A stretch of 64,000 nucleotides of DNA from Cryptomeria japonica (Eukaryota; Streptophyta; Pinopsida; Cupressales; Cupressaceae): positions 686,086,583-686,150,582 of the forward strand of contig NC_081412.1 of the NCBI RefSeq assembly GCF_030272615.1, written 5' to 3'. Below are positions 22,624 to 33,134 of this stretch, one piece after another. The notes below the pieces were generated by a model. It was given only the letters and a program-made list of their open reading frames with translations. It searched no databases and was not told where the DNA came from. Every line of letters begins with the position of its first letter. Within the stretch, counting starts at the first letter, position 1. A program made the translations under genes and the position numbers.

Positions 22624-24309
22624 TCACCTGGAAGTGGAAGGACCCCTTTGATCTTGTGATGGAAGTGGATTTTTGAACATTAGATGATCATTATTGGTTG
22701 TTTTTGGGTCATGTCCTTCAATTTCAATTTCTCCTCGGTCAATAAGATCCTGAATAAGATCTTTCAATCGGTGACAATTACTTGTCTTGTGTCCTCTTCC
22801 TTGGTGGAAATCACAGTGTTCAGTATCTCTCCACCATGCAGGTTTGACCTGAGGTTCATAGTTTGATGTTTTTGGTAGAGTGACCAAATTTTGAGAAATG
22901 AGTTGTCGCAACACTGTTTCAATGGGTTCCCCTAAGGGAGTGTATGTGCGTTTTTGTTTTTGCTGACGAGGTCTAGGTTCATCATGAGATGTGATGCGAC
23001 CTTGATTCGAAGGGACATTTGTGTTATTCTGAGGTGAAGGATTTTGTCCTGCAAACCGAACCACAGGTTGTGCATTTTGTATAGTCTTGGCATCCACAAC
23101 TCCATCGTTGACGATATTCTTATTTTTATTCCAGAAGCTTGGTTTATCACTATTGAAGAATGGGCGAGGACCATCCTTTGGTTCATTATAGATTTTGATG
23201 AGTCCTTTCTTGATAAGTGCCCTTTCACATTTCAAACCCTTGGTGATCATATCATTAAAAGAGTCAGTGTCTTTGACATCCAGGTGAAATTCCATTTCTT
23301 CGTTTAAGTTGGAAATGAATATTTCCACTAGTTCTTGTTCAGGTAACTGAGGAGAACGTCTGCTAGACATTTGACGCCATCATTGCAGGAAGACTGAGAA
23401 TAGTTCACCTGGTTTTTGTTTAGTGTTACACAGATCAGCCATGGTGATGTCGCGTTCAATGTTATGAGAGTAATGAGCTAGGAATTTCTGGATGAGTTCC
23501 TCAAATGTTCTAATGCCACCTGATAGTCGGGAAAACCATGATGTGGTTGTTCCTCCCAAGCTTTGGGGAAAAAGACGCATTAGGTAGGTGTCTTCATATG
23601 CCACTTCGAGGCAAGCAGAATGAAATTCTCTGACATGATCACGAGGATCTCCCTTTCCTCTATATTTTTTGAATTTGGGTGTTTCGAATCCTCATGGAAA
23701 GGGTGGCATATAAAGATTCCTATCAAAAGGATAGGGACATATGTCATTAAGTGAGAATTGGTTAGTTTTGACACCACTATGAAGTTGTTGGGCGAGATTC
23801 TTGACTTGTTGCTGCAACATCTCCATTTCATTTGGAGGAGGAGGTGGTGGGTTACCTCGAGGAATGTTATATCTGATGGGATCTCTTCCTCTGTCCTCTT
23901 CATGGTGACTTTGTCATTCTGATGCTTGTCTTAATTGGGCCAGATCAAAGTCAGAGGGGAGTTTTGCTCCTTCTTGAGCGAGCTTTAAAAAATGAGCATC
24001 CGCATTGCTCCTGAGTATTTCATCAAAAAATCTGTTAAAGAGAGGGTTATGCTGGGCCCTTTCTATTGTTGCAGGAGTGGGAGTACTTGGGTTTTCATCA
24101 TTTGCATTTCCTCCAAGTGCTTCTTGAAATTCATTGAGATTTTCCTCTTCTTCTTCTTCCATTTCTATTTCTCGTTGCCTTGACTGTGATTGGGTTTGGG
24201 CCATTTTGTTTACAAGCTTTTGTTGAAGTTGTGTGAAAATGATGATGAGTTTTTGATGAAATGAGAGATTGATGGTTGGTGAATTGTGTTGCATGTGGAT
24301 CTCTAGCAC
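22624..24309 (-). pseudogene. gag: G1 gag
   Basis: Capsid/nucleocapsid precursor. The likely start is MAQTQSQSRQ at 24204; an in-frame ATG lies at 24309. An acidic run follows, then KLPSDFDLAQL. The capsid motif is AYEDTYLMRLFPQSLGG, then TFEELIQKFLAHYSHNIE. The Gag C-half (TPLGEPIE...VTLPKTSNYEP) contains a zinc-finger-like CDFHQGRGHKTSNCHRLK near 22810-22760, an unusual C-x2-H-x4-H-x4-C form kept in E3 and F1. Stops near 23914, 23696 and 23380 interrupt it. Confidence 0.88.
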
Positions 24310-25828
24310 TTTTAAGGTAGATGTAACCGAAATTCCTTCTTTGAATTGCTTGTTTGTTTTGATAAGGTTGGATGTGATAAGGTTTAGAGAAATCTGAGAT
24401 GTGTTACAGATTTAACTACCTAGTAATGAGAGGATTCACTCATGAACTAGTTTTAACCTGCGTAGATGTGTCTCTTAGGATGAGCTTATCCTAGATGTAG
24501 AAACAATCTAAAAAGTGATGTGATGTTTTTGATTCAAGCAATATCTAAAAGAGAACTTGGGACAAGAACTTCTTAATGTTTTGAGAGTTGGGATGGATTG
24601 ATGATGAAGTGATGATGTATGAGTAAAATAATGGATGAAATGTTTTCAACTTCAATAAAAACTTTGTGTTACAAATGGGACAAACTCTACCTCTTCCCTT
24701 TTGGGTGTTGGTGGTATTTCTCGAGCTGTGTTGTATGTGATACAAACGTTTGGGAAAAAGTTGGGATTAATCTTTCCTCCTTGGTTTTTGTGATAACTTA
24801 GAGCTCTATATTGCATAAAAGCTCTGCGGTTCAATGATTCTGAATCAAATTCATTTGTTTTGCCTTGAAGGTAGAGGCGCAAGTGACACAGAAAAACTCT
24901 ATGGGAGACAAAGATTTGTCTATTTATATACAATAATTTCCTCCTTTTGATCAAAGCCTTTGAGCTTAATGGTCTTCTTTTCAAGTTGATATTCTGATGA
25001 CGCTTCTTCTTTCGCAAGATGTGAAGAATGGTCATAAAATTTGACTCTTTGTTATTTTGCACTTTGTTTTTGATGTGCTGGGTTGTTTTGAAAGATGTTG
25101 GATGAATACTTTGTTTTTGGGATTGATTTTCTGATTTGATGTTTCTTTGACAAGAAAACAAAGCAAGCACACAAACACAAGAATGTTGCCCCCAAAGGCA
25201 CAAATGAGTATGGGTCTAGATCAACCCAATCCTTGGACTTTTATATGACCCTTCCTTTAGATGTATTTTAAGGTGTATTTCCAAAGCCTGAAGTCGGCTC
25301 AATTTGCACTTGGTCTTTAAAACGAACACACTTCAAACACTTTTTATCCCTAAGGTCAAATGGCTAGTTGTGATAAATTTAGCCCACATCTTGATATTTC
25401 TTCGACTTTGGTACTACATACTTTATGAATCCCGCCGTGGTAGGTAAGGATGTGATATACTATGTCTTGCACGAGCATAACAAATAGATGATCCCTATGA
25501 TGGGGAAGTCACCACTTTTATCAAGCCACAAGTGACTTTTCAAAAAGCTATGTTTCTACTCAAGGAAATATGTATGGTGAGTATCTTGGGAGCAAAACCA
25601 TCTATGCTCTTGCACTAAATTATATCGCAAATATCCTCAATCAATAGAACGGGTGGGCTACTACTAAAAGGTGTTTAGTCATGTTCGATGTTTTTGGACA
25701 TAAGTTCATTCTGCAGTGACTCACTTAAGAGCCTTGTAACTGGTGGTGGGGCCCATTTGTCCTTTCGGCCAGTTACACTATAGGAACAACTATACCCAAG
25801 GCTACAGCTTTCGCTCTCACCTGATTTC

Positions 25829-25858
25829 TATAGCGGCTCGAAGGATTTACCGCTCAAG
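25829..25858. repeat. Conserved leader hairpin AGCGG/CCGCT (G1)
   Basis: TATAGCGGCTCGAAGGATTT then ACCGCTCAAGG: arms AGCGG and CCGCT around a 13-base loop. E3 has TATAGCGGCTTGAAAAACCC then GCTCGAG at 46833-46858, so the arms are conserved while the loop differs. Confidence 0.55.
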
Positions 25859-26592
25859 GTCGTTCCCAAGAGTATCGATCCCTTGGCAGACCTCTCTTAA
25901 AAAGATAAAATTTGAGTGTTACTAACACTTTTCTCTTGCACCTAAGACCACAAAAGCCAAGGGATAGGATAGTGTGTGTTAGAAGTGGGACCACTCGACC
26001 GACTTTTTGCACAAGTGTGCTAAGCATGAAAAACACTTTGTTCTTTTTAACTCATCATCGCAATGTGGTCTAACTATTTGGAGATGTTGCTCCAACAGTC
26101 ATGATGTTCTTTTTAACTTTCAAAGGCAATATGTTTTGTAAACTAGGAAAAATGAAATCCTGGTCAACTTAACAAAAAGCATGTTTTGCTTGAAGTAAAA
26201 TTGTTTTTGAGCTTGAATGAAAAATGACTTGTTCTTTTTAGATTGCCCAAAACAAAGTGTTGATTGTAAATTTCTTTAGGTTGATGCAAGAAAATAAATT
26301 TTGTTTATTTTAAGCCCCAAAAGAAATAAAGTCCTAACTTGCAATGAAAGCAAATGTTTGTTTTTGTTCAGTTTTAATGCCCCAAAGACAAGTGACCCTA
26401 ACTAGAAAACAAAGAAAATTTGTTTTGTTCAAGTTTTAAAGCACCAAAAGAAAGTTTGTGATTTTTAATGGTGAGTTTTAAACCTGCACAAACAATAACC
26501 AGTTAGTAAAATCCATATCCAAGGGGGGCTTCCACAAGCCTAAATTTTTTTATTTTTTTTGGTTACAAGGTGATTTTTACGACATTCTGTTA

Positions 26593-26828
26593 CAATAGCG
26601 CTAGTCTGTGTTTGAACAGAGGCGCTATTTAACGCAAACGCGTTGAAAGAAGGGGAAAGACAGAGAGGCAAAAGCGCAGAAAAAGGGTTAATAGCACCAA
26701 AACAACGTCAAAAGCACCAAAACGGTTTCAAAAGCGTTGAACTTGAGACAATAGCGCTATTGTAAAAACAATAGCGCTAAAAGCATAAGTATCGATAGCG
26801 CTAGAACGAGTTCAATAGCGCCAAAGCG
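26593..26828 (-). repeat. AGCGCT-word array in the G1 leader
   Basis: On the plus strand CAATAGCGCT (26593, 26749, 26769, 26813) and CAAAAGCGC or CAAAAGCAC/CAAAAGCG forms (26670-26740), about ten in all. These are exact reverse complements of the two main word variants in the PMD intron at 11787-12060. F2's leader (1-300) carries the same words. Confidence 0.8.
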
Positions 26829-26893
26829 CAACCTGTGTGATACTTTCAACATTCAGACATGTTAGTTTTTAAAAAAAAAATGATATTTTTGGT

Positions 26894-26918
26894 GTTTCGA
26901 TTCACGTCGGGTTCACCA
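26894..26918 (-). other. Primer-binding site of G1 (tRNA-Trp)
   Basis: Plus strand ends GATTCACGTCGGGTTCACCA, two bases before the LTR. From memory this equals the T-loop, T-stem and acceptor 3' end of plant tRNA-Trp plus CCA. Read on the minus strand it is TGGTGAACCCGACGTGAATC, a primer-binding site of at least 20 nt. Confidence 0.8.
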
Positions 26919-26920
26919 AA

Positions 26921-28308
26921 TGATGCTCTACCAAATGGACAAGGTTAGCAAATGACAAACAACACAAGACACACAAGAAAATAGTTAGTGTTAGTCAATC
27001 AAAAACTAATCTAAACAGACATATCAAAAGAGATGCTAAAATCATGCTAATATATCTAAAAAACGAAACAAAGATAATGAGGCATCTCCAAATGCCTCTT
27101 ATCATGTTCTTAGCTCCTTCTCCCTTGTTCCTCTCCTCTCCAAGTTCCAAAATAGTGTAGCTCTCAACAACATTTTGCACTATGGATGCTTATGGAGGAT
27201 TGAGATTTGAAATATTGCTCTAAATGTAAATAAAGAAGCTAATATTAAGCTATTGATACTAAAATGATTTATTTTAACCAAAATGACAATACATGAGTTT
27301 TCTATGCTAAAATGCTCTCTAAAATGCCTATAGGTTAAATGCATACAAGTTTTCAGGATCTGGATTATGAAGAAATGAGCTCTATTTATAGGGAAAATGG
27401 AGCAATGGATGGTTGAGATTGAGTAATCTCAACAAGGGTTAGGATTGAATGATTTCAAATCCATGTGAGGCCTTTCAACCCAATCCCAGGATGACAAGTG
27501 TCAATGTGAGATAGGTTGAGAGGAGAGGGAATAAACATTAAATACTTGATATGACCTTGGGAGTTAAAGTCAAGGTTAGTTGAATGAATAAACTTTTTAT
27601 TCAAAGAATAAAGCTTTTATCCAATGGATAAACTCTTGTGCAAATGTGAAATGAATGAATATGGTCAAAACAATAAATGTTCGGGGGGACAAGTTTGAAA
27701 TAACCATAAATGGTTATGTAAGAGCCATAAATGGTCATGTAAGAGCCATTAGTGGTCTTGGAAGACTTTGGGGGTTAATTTGTTGAACACACAAAGCATT
27801 AAATGCTTTTCAAAGACTTTTTAAGTCTTTGAGAAGTGACTCCATTTTGCTTAGGAATGTGACAATAATTAGGGGATGGATTAGGCTAATTAGGAAGGGG
27901 TTAGAAGAATCTAGAAGGGGATTAGATTTTGCAAGTGGATTTGGTGGGTGAGGGAAAATAGGATTTTATTAAAATAAAAATTCATTTATTCCAATAAATG
28001 TGTGCAAGTTGCATTTGTAGGAAAATGCAAGTGGGGGGGATAATGATTTTAAATAAATGTTTTATTTAATTTATTTAAAAGAGGAAAAAGGGGATTTAAT
28101 TAAATAAATAGATTTTATTCATTTAATTGATTGGAATTTGATTTAATGAATTAATTAAAATAAATTGAATAATTTATTTAATTAATAAAAGAATGTTTGG
28201 GGATAAATTAATTAAATATTAATTTAATTAACTGATGGCTAGTGGATTTTTAATCAAATAAATAGCGTTTATTTATTTAATTAGGCTGGACAGATTTGTG
28301 TGACTACA
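26921..28308 (-). mobile_element. 5' LTR of G1
   Basis: TGATGCTC...GACTACA, 1388 bp, followed by the duplication CTTTG. The minus-strand TATA box CCCTATAAATAGAGC lies at 27379-27393. This is the promoter-bearing copy for genomic RNA. Confidence 0.93.
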
Positions 28309-31138
28309 CTTTGATAATTGGATCATTGATAGTGGTTGTTCACACATGAGCAGTGATCAGAGCAAATTTATTTCTTTGAGGGAATTTGATGGCAGAGTGG
28401 TAAGATTTGGTAATGACTCACCCTGCATGGTTAAAGGTAAGGGAACTGTTTCTCTTAATGGAAAGAGTAGTGCAAATGATGTCTACTGGGTTGAAGGTTT
28501 AAATCATAATTTTTTAAGTGTGCCACAAATCAATGACAAAGGATACCCATTGGAGTTTAAAAATGGCATGTACAAAATATATGGAAATGAAGGTGAACTG
28601 ATTGCAACTGGGAAGCAAACTAAAGGTAACTTGTCTCACCTTAATCCTAAAGTCAACAACTGTTTAATTGCAAAGATAGATGATAGTTGGCTTTGGCATA
28701 GGAGATTTTGTCATATAAACTTTGATAACATTGTTAAAGTGAGTAAGTCCAAGATAGTGAAAGGTTTTCCTCAATTAGACAAACCGATTAATGCTCTATG
28801 AAAAGAATGTCAGTTGGGAAAGATGACATCCTCAACTTTCCAAAGCAAATCTTTTTCAATGGAACATTTGTTAGATTTGGTTCATACGGATCTTTGTGGA
28901 CCAATAAGAACAAAAAGTATTCAAGGTGACAGATATTTTACGATCTCATTGATGATTGCTCAAGGATGATGTGGGTCGCATTCTTGAAGGATAAGACTGA
29001 AGCTTTTGACAAGTTCAAGGCATTCAGAGCCTTAGTTGAGAAAGATAGTGGTAAGAAGATAAAGTGTTTGAGGACAAATCAAGGCGGTGAATTTACTTCT
29101 AAGGAATTCACTAGGTATTGTGAAGAAAATGGTATCAAACGACATCTTTCTGCACCTAGGACACCACAACAGAATGGTATCGCAGAGAGAAACAACCGAT
29201 CAGTTGTTGAAGCTGCTAGTGATTATATTAGAAAATTTGAGGCTAAAAGTGATGAAGGTATATTTGTTAGCTATTCCACCAAGAGTAAGGCCTACAAGTG
29301 TTTTAACAATCGAACACAAAGAATTATTGAGAGTGCTGATGTTCAAGTGGATGAAAATCCTAAAGTCTCGGAGGAAACCAGCTCAGAGAAAAAGGATGAA
29401 GATCCTCGCATTTTGTTTTTGGAATCAGAAATAGTGAAATCTAAAACCGACAAAGCAAATATTAATGTACCAGTTCAATCGAAACAGATAAATTCAAAAG
29501 AAGATGATGATGAAGAAGTTGAACCTTAAAATAATGATTATATTATTTCAAGATATGTGAGACTGAATCGAAATTGTGAACAAATTATTGAGGATAAGGA
29601 TGTTGGAGTACTAACCAGAAGAAGAATCAGAGAGAATTATTGCATGATCTCCACTATTGAACCAAGAACTGCTAAGGAAGCATTTGGTGATGATCATTGG
29701 GATAAAGCTTTGGAGGAAGAATTAGATAAAATTGAGAAGAACAACACATGTACCCTAGTACCCCGACCAATAAATAAAAATGTGATAGGTACTAAGTGGG
29801 TATTCAAGAACAAGTTGAATGAAGATGGTGTTGTAGTTCGCAACAAAGCTAGGTTGGTTTGCAAAGGTTATGCACAAGAGGAAGGAGAAGACTTTGCACC
29901 AGTGGCAAGACTGAAAGGTGGCAGAACTTTACTTGCATTTGCAGCACACAAGAAATTCAAGGTATACCAGATGGATGTTAAGTTTGCATTTTTGAATGGG
30001 ATACTAGAAGAAGAAGTATACATTAAGTAGCCAGATGGTTATGCTCTGACTGATAAGAAAGACATGGTATGCAAATTGCATAAAGCTTTATATGGATTAA
30101 AGTAGGCACCAAGAGCATGGTATGAAAGGCTTCATACAAATCTGATGAAGATAGGCTTTCTGAGAACCAATGATGATAGTAACATTTATCTCAAATCCAA
30201 AGGAGATAAAATACTAGTCAGCGAAGTATTTGTTGATGATATCATATTTGGAGGTAATGATGACACGAGCAACAGTTTTGCAGATGAAATGAAAAATGAG
30301 TTTGAAATGTCTTTAGTGGGAGAAATAAAAAAATTTCATAGGCTTGCAAATACAACAAATGAAGAATGGTATTTTTGTCACATAATCTAAGTATGTGAAA
30401 GAGGTTTTGAAGACATTTGGTATGAGTGACTATAAGCCAGTTGGGACACCTATGGTTACAGGTTGTAAGTTGTCTAAGGAAGTTGAGTCCAAATCTATTG
30501 ATGAGAAGGAATACAGGTCAATGATTGGGAAATTGCACTATGTTGTCCACAACAGACCAGACATAGCTCATGTAGGTGGAATAGTTGCTAGATTCTTTAG
30601 ATACTTGAAAGGTATTGTTGATTATGGGTTATGGTATCCATATGGAGGAAATTTTGACTTGAAGGTGTACACAGATGCAGATTGGGTAGGAAATGTTGAT
30701 AACCGGAAAAACACAACCGATGGAGCATTTTTTCTTGGAGGAAGACTTGTTTCATGGAGTAGTAAGAAGCAGAGTTGTATTTCACAATCTACTGCCGAAG
30801 CTGAGTATGTTGCAACTTACATGAATTGCACACAAGCTATATGGATGAGACACATTTTGGAAGGTTTTAAGATGAAGATTTCAGAACCTATAAAGATTTT
30901 ATGTGATAATACAAGTGCCATAAATGTTTCCAAGAACCCTGTTTTACATGCACAAACCAAGCATATTGAATTGAAGTATCATTTCTTGAGTAAAAAAGTG
31001 CAGAGTAAAGATGTGATCTTGGAGCATGTTTCTACCAATGAACAACTTGCATATATTTTTACTAAACCTCTGCCTAAGACTACTTTTGAGTATCTTATAA
31101 GTCAGTTAGGTGTTGTCCCTCTTCATGAAGTTAGTTAA
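28309..31138 (+). pseudogene. pol: Copia C1 pol (integrase, RT, RNase H)
   Basis: Continues C1 after the G1 insertion. It starts at the protease/pre-integrase border (WIIDSGCSHHMS-like text at 28317-28348), then the GAG-pre-integrase HRRFCHINFDNI. In integrase, LVHTDLCGP carries the first Asp, RTNQGGEF has Asn at the second Asp position, and PQQNGIAERNNRSV carries the Glu. The next residues jump from VVEAASDYI to KSDEGIFVSYS, so part of the integrase C-half is deleted. RT shows [26 protein letters not shown] and VFVDDIIFGG. RNase H shows YTDADWVG, TAEAEYVA and LCDNTSAINVSKNP, ending LGVVPLHEVS at 31138. Stops near 28799, 29527, 30028, 30103 and 30388 break the frame. Confidence 0.92.
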
Positions 31139-31470
31139 GTATGATGTAGATTACATCAGTCCTCGAGGTACTTGTAGAATTTTACAGAAGGATTGGTGTA
31201 GAAGTGGATTTATTCTGTAGGGGGAGCATCAAGTTGTAGACTATTGATGATGCATAGTGAAATTTGACATTACATGTTTTACTTTCAAATTGGCATTGCT
31301 GTCAAAGGGGGAGAAGAATTATGTGATTATGGGAAGGAGAAATAGTGACAAGATGAAGACATGGAGAGCATGGTGAATACTTGGTAATGTAAACCAAGAT
31401 TCCTATTCACAATCACACAACAATCAATGATATTGATATTTGTATTGCCATCAATGTCAAAGGGGGAGAT
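31139..31470 (+). other. C1 3' untranslated region with two polypurine tracts
   Basis: GTCAAAGGGGGAGAAG occurs at about 31296-31311 and GTCAAAGGGGGAGAT at 31456-31470, the latter abutting the 3' LTR. Multiple polypurine tracts are a known Sirevirus trait. No coding region. Confidence 0.8.
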
Positions 31471-32833
31471 TGTTGGCATTTTCATGAAGATTGCATTAAT
31501 GATATGTTATATTGTCATTGATGTCAATTAATCGGTAATGATATTATTGATATTATTGTAATATTATTACTGTAACCGGTAGGAAGAATTTGTGGAGTGA
31601 ACTGGTAACTGGTGTAAACCTTATCTATTGTTGTAACCAGTAAACCCTATCTATTGTTTTTGATAAACCCTAACCGATTAAGTTTGGTGAATTAGTTATA
31701 TTGGTTTATGATATGATGATGAGCGGTAATGATTATGACACATAATTATTATATGAAGACAACTCCAAGAGATTTTGGCAAGTTGTTGTAATGGTTTTTA
31801 TCTAGGGAATGAGAAAATGTATTGCATCTAATACAAAGCACATGATGCGTTACTAAGTTCGACGAATTAGTGATCACAGAGTGATGAAGGTTTTCTTGAT
31901 TGATGTGCAGAGATTGCTATGTAATCCAACGGTCACACTTGAACCGATTTGTTTGTAATCTCTATGAGAATTAGGTTTTTATTGTGTTATCAACTTGATT
32001 GATTTGTTTATAAGGTCAATGAAGTTGTTTAGTTTAATGAGCTCGCAAAGAGTGAGCACATATCAGTTGAGTGTGTGGTTGCCGAACTGGATGATGTATC
32101 TGCAGTTTGAGTAAAGACACATAGGAGCATGAAATGGATCTGATCAAGCAAGTGTAGTACTATTTAGATAGATCAACAAAATCCTGTTGTTTTCTAACAA
32201 TTACAACAAAATTGAAATCCCCTAACCGGGTAAGCTCTAATAAGCTTGGTGTTATTCAAATCCTCTAACAAGGTGATCCATTATATTGGATTTTCAAATC
32301 CTCTACCGAGGTTACTCCTGACAAAGTATTGCTTCTAACAAGGCATTTGTAGTCAATCCCTTAACTGGGTGATTCCTAACAAGATCAGTTCTTCACAGGA
32401 CTTTTTGTAAAGGTTTAACAAGCTAGGCTCCTAACAAGGCAAACTTCAGAAAAGTTCAGATAGTTATCTTGTGAGTCTCATCTCACCGTGGTTTTTACCT
32501 ATTTTGGTTTCCATGTCAAAAAATTTGTGTCAAGTGGTGAATGTTTTTGTGGTTATGTTTTCATGGTTGAATTACTTAACTAAACTATTTTGATAATTCA
32601 TGATAACCGGAAGCATTGAGAAATGAAGACGTTGTTTACTGTTAATTTATTGTAACAGTCAACCAGTTTATCCTATGAGTTTTTATCTTGACAAAGGTAT
32701 TACATTGTTAATTCTAAGTTTACTTTGAGAGATTAATTTTTGATATTGGTGAAGTTTATATCAATTTTTCTATCTACTGATTCACCCCCCTCTCAGTAAT
32801 TGACCAGATACTTATTCTTTCATCATACCATCA
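31471..32833 (+). mobile_element. 3' LTR of copia C1
   Basis: TGTTGGCATT...CCATCA, 1363 bp, collinear with 7405-8735, including the TTCACCCCCCTCTCAGT block at about 32781-32797. Followed by GCGTG and the resumed host gag. Confidence 0.92.
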
Positions 32834-33134
32834 GCGTGAAGAGGAATGGTGGAGCGTGTGGGAATGCAGACCCTGTTGTGATGGAAATATTGCGAGGAAT
32901 TGCAACCCGATTGGAAGTCATTGAGACAACCCAGAGTAGAGGCCGACATATTGAAGATGTAAGTGATGATGAAGAAGAAGAAGCCCTAGCAGAACAAGTA
33001 AACCCCCAAGCAATCAATCCAGACGAAGAGAGGTTTTTGAGTAGGGCGAATACTAAACCTCATTTTACCCCACCAAAATATGATGGAAAGTTGGCTTCGG
33101 ATGAATTGATGGAGAAATATTTTGATTTTGAAAA
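32834..33134 (+). pseudogene. gag: Host chromovirus gag, left part
   Basis: N-terminal part of the chromovirus gag: MEILRGIATRLEVIETTQSR, an acidic DDEEEEALAEQV, then FTPPKYDGKLASDELM and EKYFDFEN. Compared with the second copy at 49118-49298 it lacks 17 bp between two GATGGA words, a small deletion at a direct repeat. It is interrupted at GAAAA (33130-33134) by E3 and resumes at 50586 with GAAAACACTGC. Confidence 0.82.

Larger units (their letters stand above)
24310..26893 (-). other. G1 5' leader, non-coding
   Basis: 2.6 kb between primer site and gag. A 183-codon minus-strand frame at 25203-24652 has no recognisable domain and no counterpart in E3 or F1, so I do not call it a gene. The region holds the AGCGG/CCGCT hairpin (25829-25858), purine-rich repeats related to AACAAAGTG/CACCAAAAG at 26230-26460, a poly-T stretch at 26546-26560 and the AGCGCT array. 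Confidence 0.65.
9840..28308 (-). mobile_element. Tat-type Ty3/gypsy element G1, complete, minus strand
   Basis: 18.5-kb LTR retrotransposon nested in copia C1 with a perfect 5-bp target duplication CTTTG at 9835-9839 and 28309-28313. Reading on the minus strand: 5' LTR 28308-26921, tRNA-Trp primer site, 2.6-kb leader, gag, protease, G-patch linker, RT, RNase H, archaeal-type second RNase H, integrase, then a 5.7-kb 3' region holding an antisense PMD gene, polypurine tract and 3' LTR 11226-9840. The second RNase H places it in the Tat clade. Stops are scattered through all domains, so it is not autonomous now. The LTRs differ by only about 2% by eye. Confidence 0.92.
7405..32833 (+). mobile_element. 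Copia element C1 (Sirevirus-like), split by G1
   Basis: Full-length Ty1/copia element: LTRs at 7405-8735 and 31471-32833, iMet primer site, gag, pol in the copia order integrase-RT-RNase H, and polypurine tract. Flanks are GCACG (7400-7404) and GCGTG (32834-32838). They fit one original GCGCG with a CpG transition on each side, but this is not an exact duplication. The LTRs differ by roughly 7% by eye. The Tat element G1 (9840-28308) is inserted in the gag-to-pol region. Sirevirus-like features are the CACCCCCCTCTCA block near the LTR end and a repeated AAAGGGGGAGA polypurine tract. Confidence 0.88.

Noticed and set aside
24652-25203. 183-codon minus-strand open frame in the G1 leader
   Set aside because: Lys/Arg-rich with no recognisable domain, no counterpart in E3 or F1 leaders, and located in AT-rich non-coding DNA. 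Length alone is not evidence.
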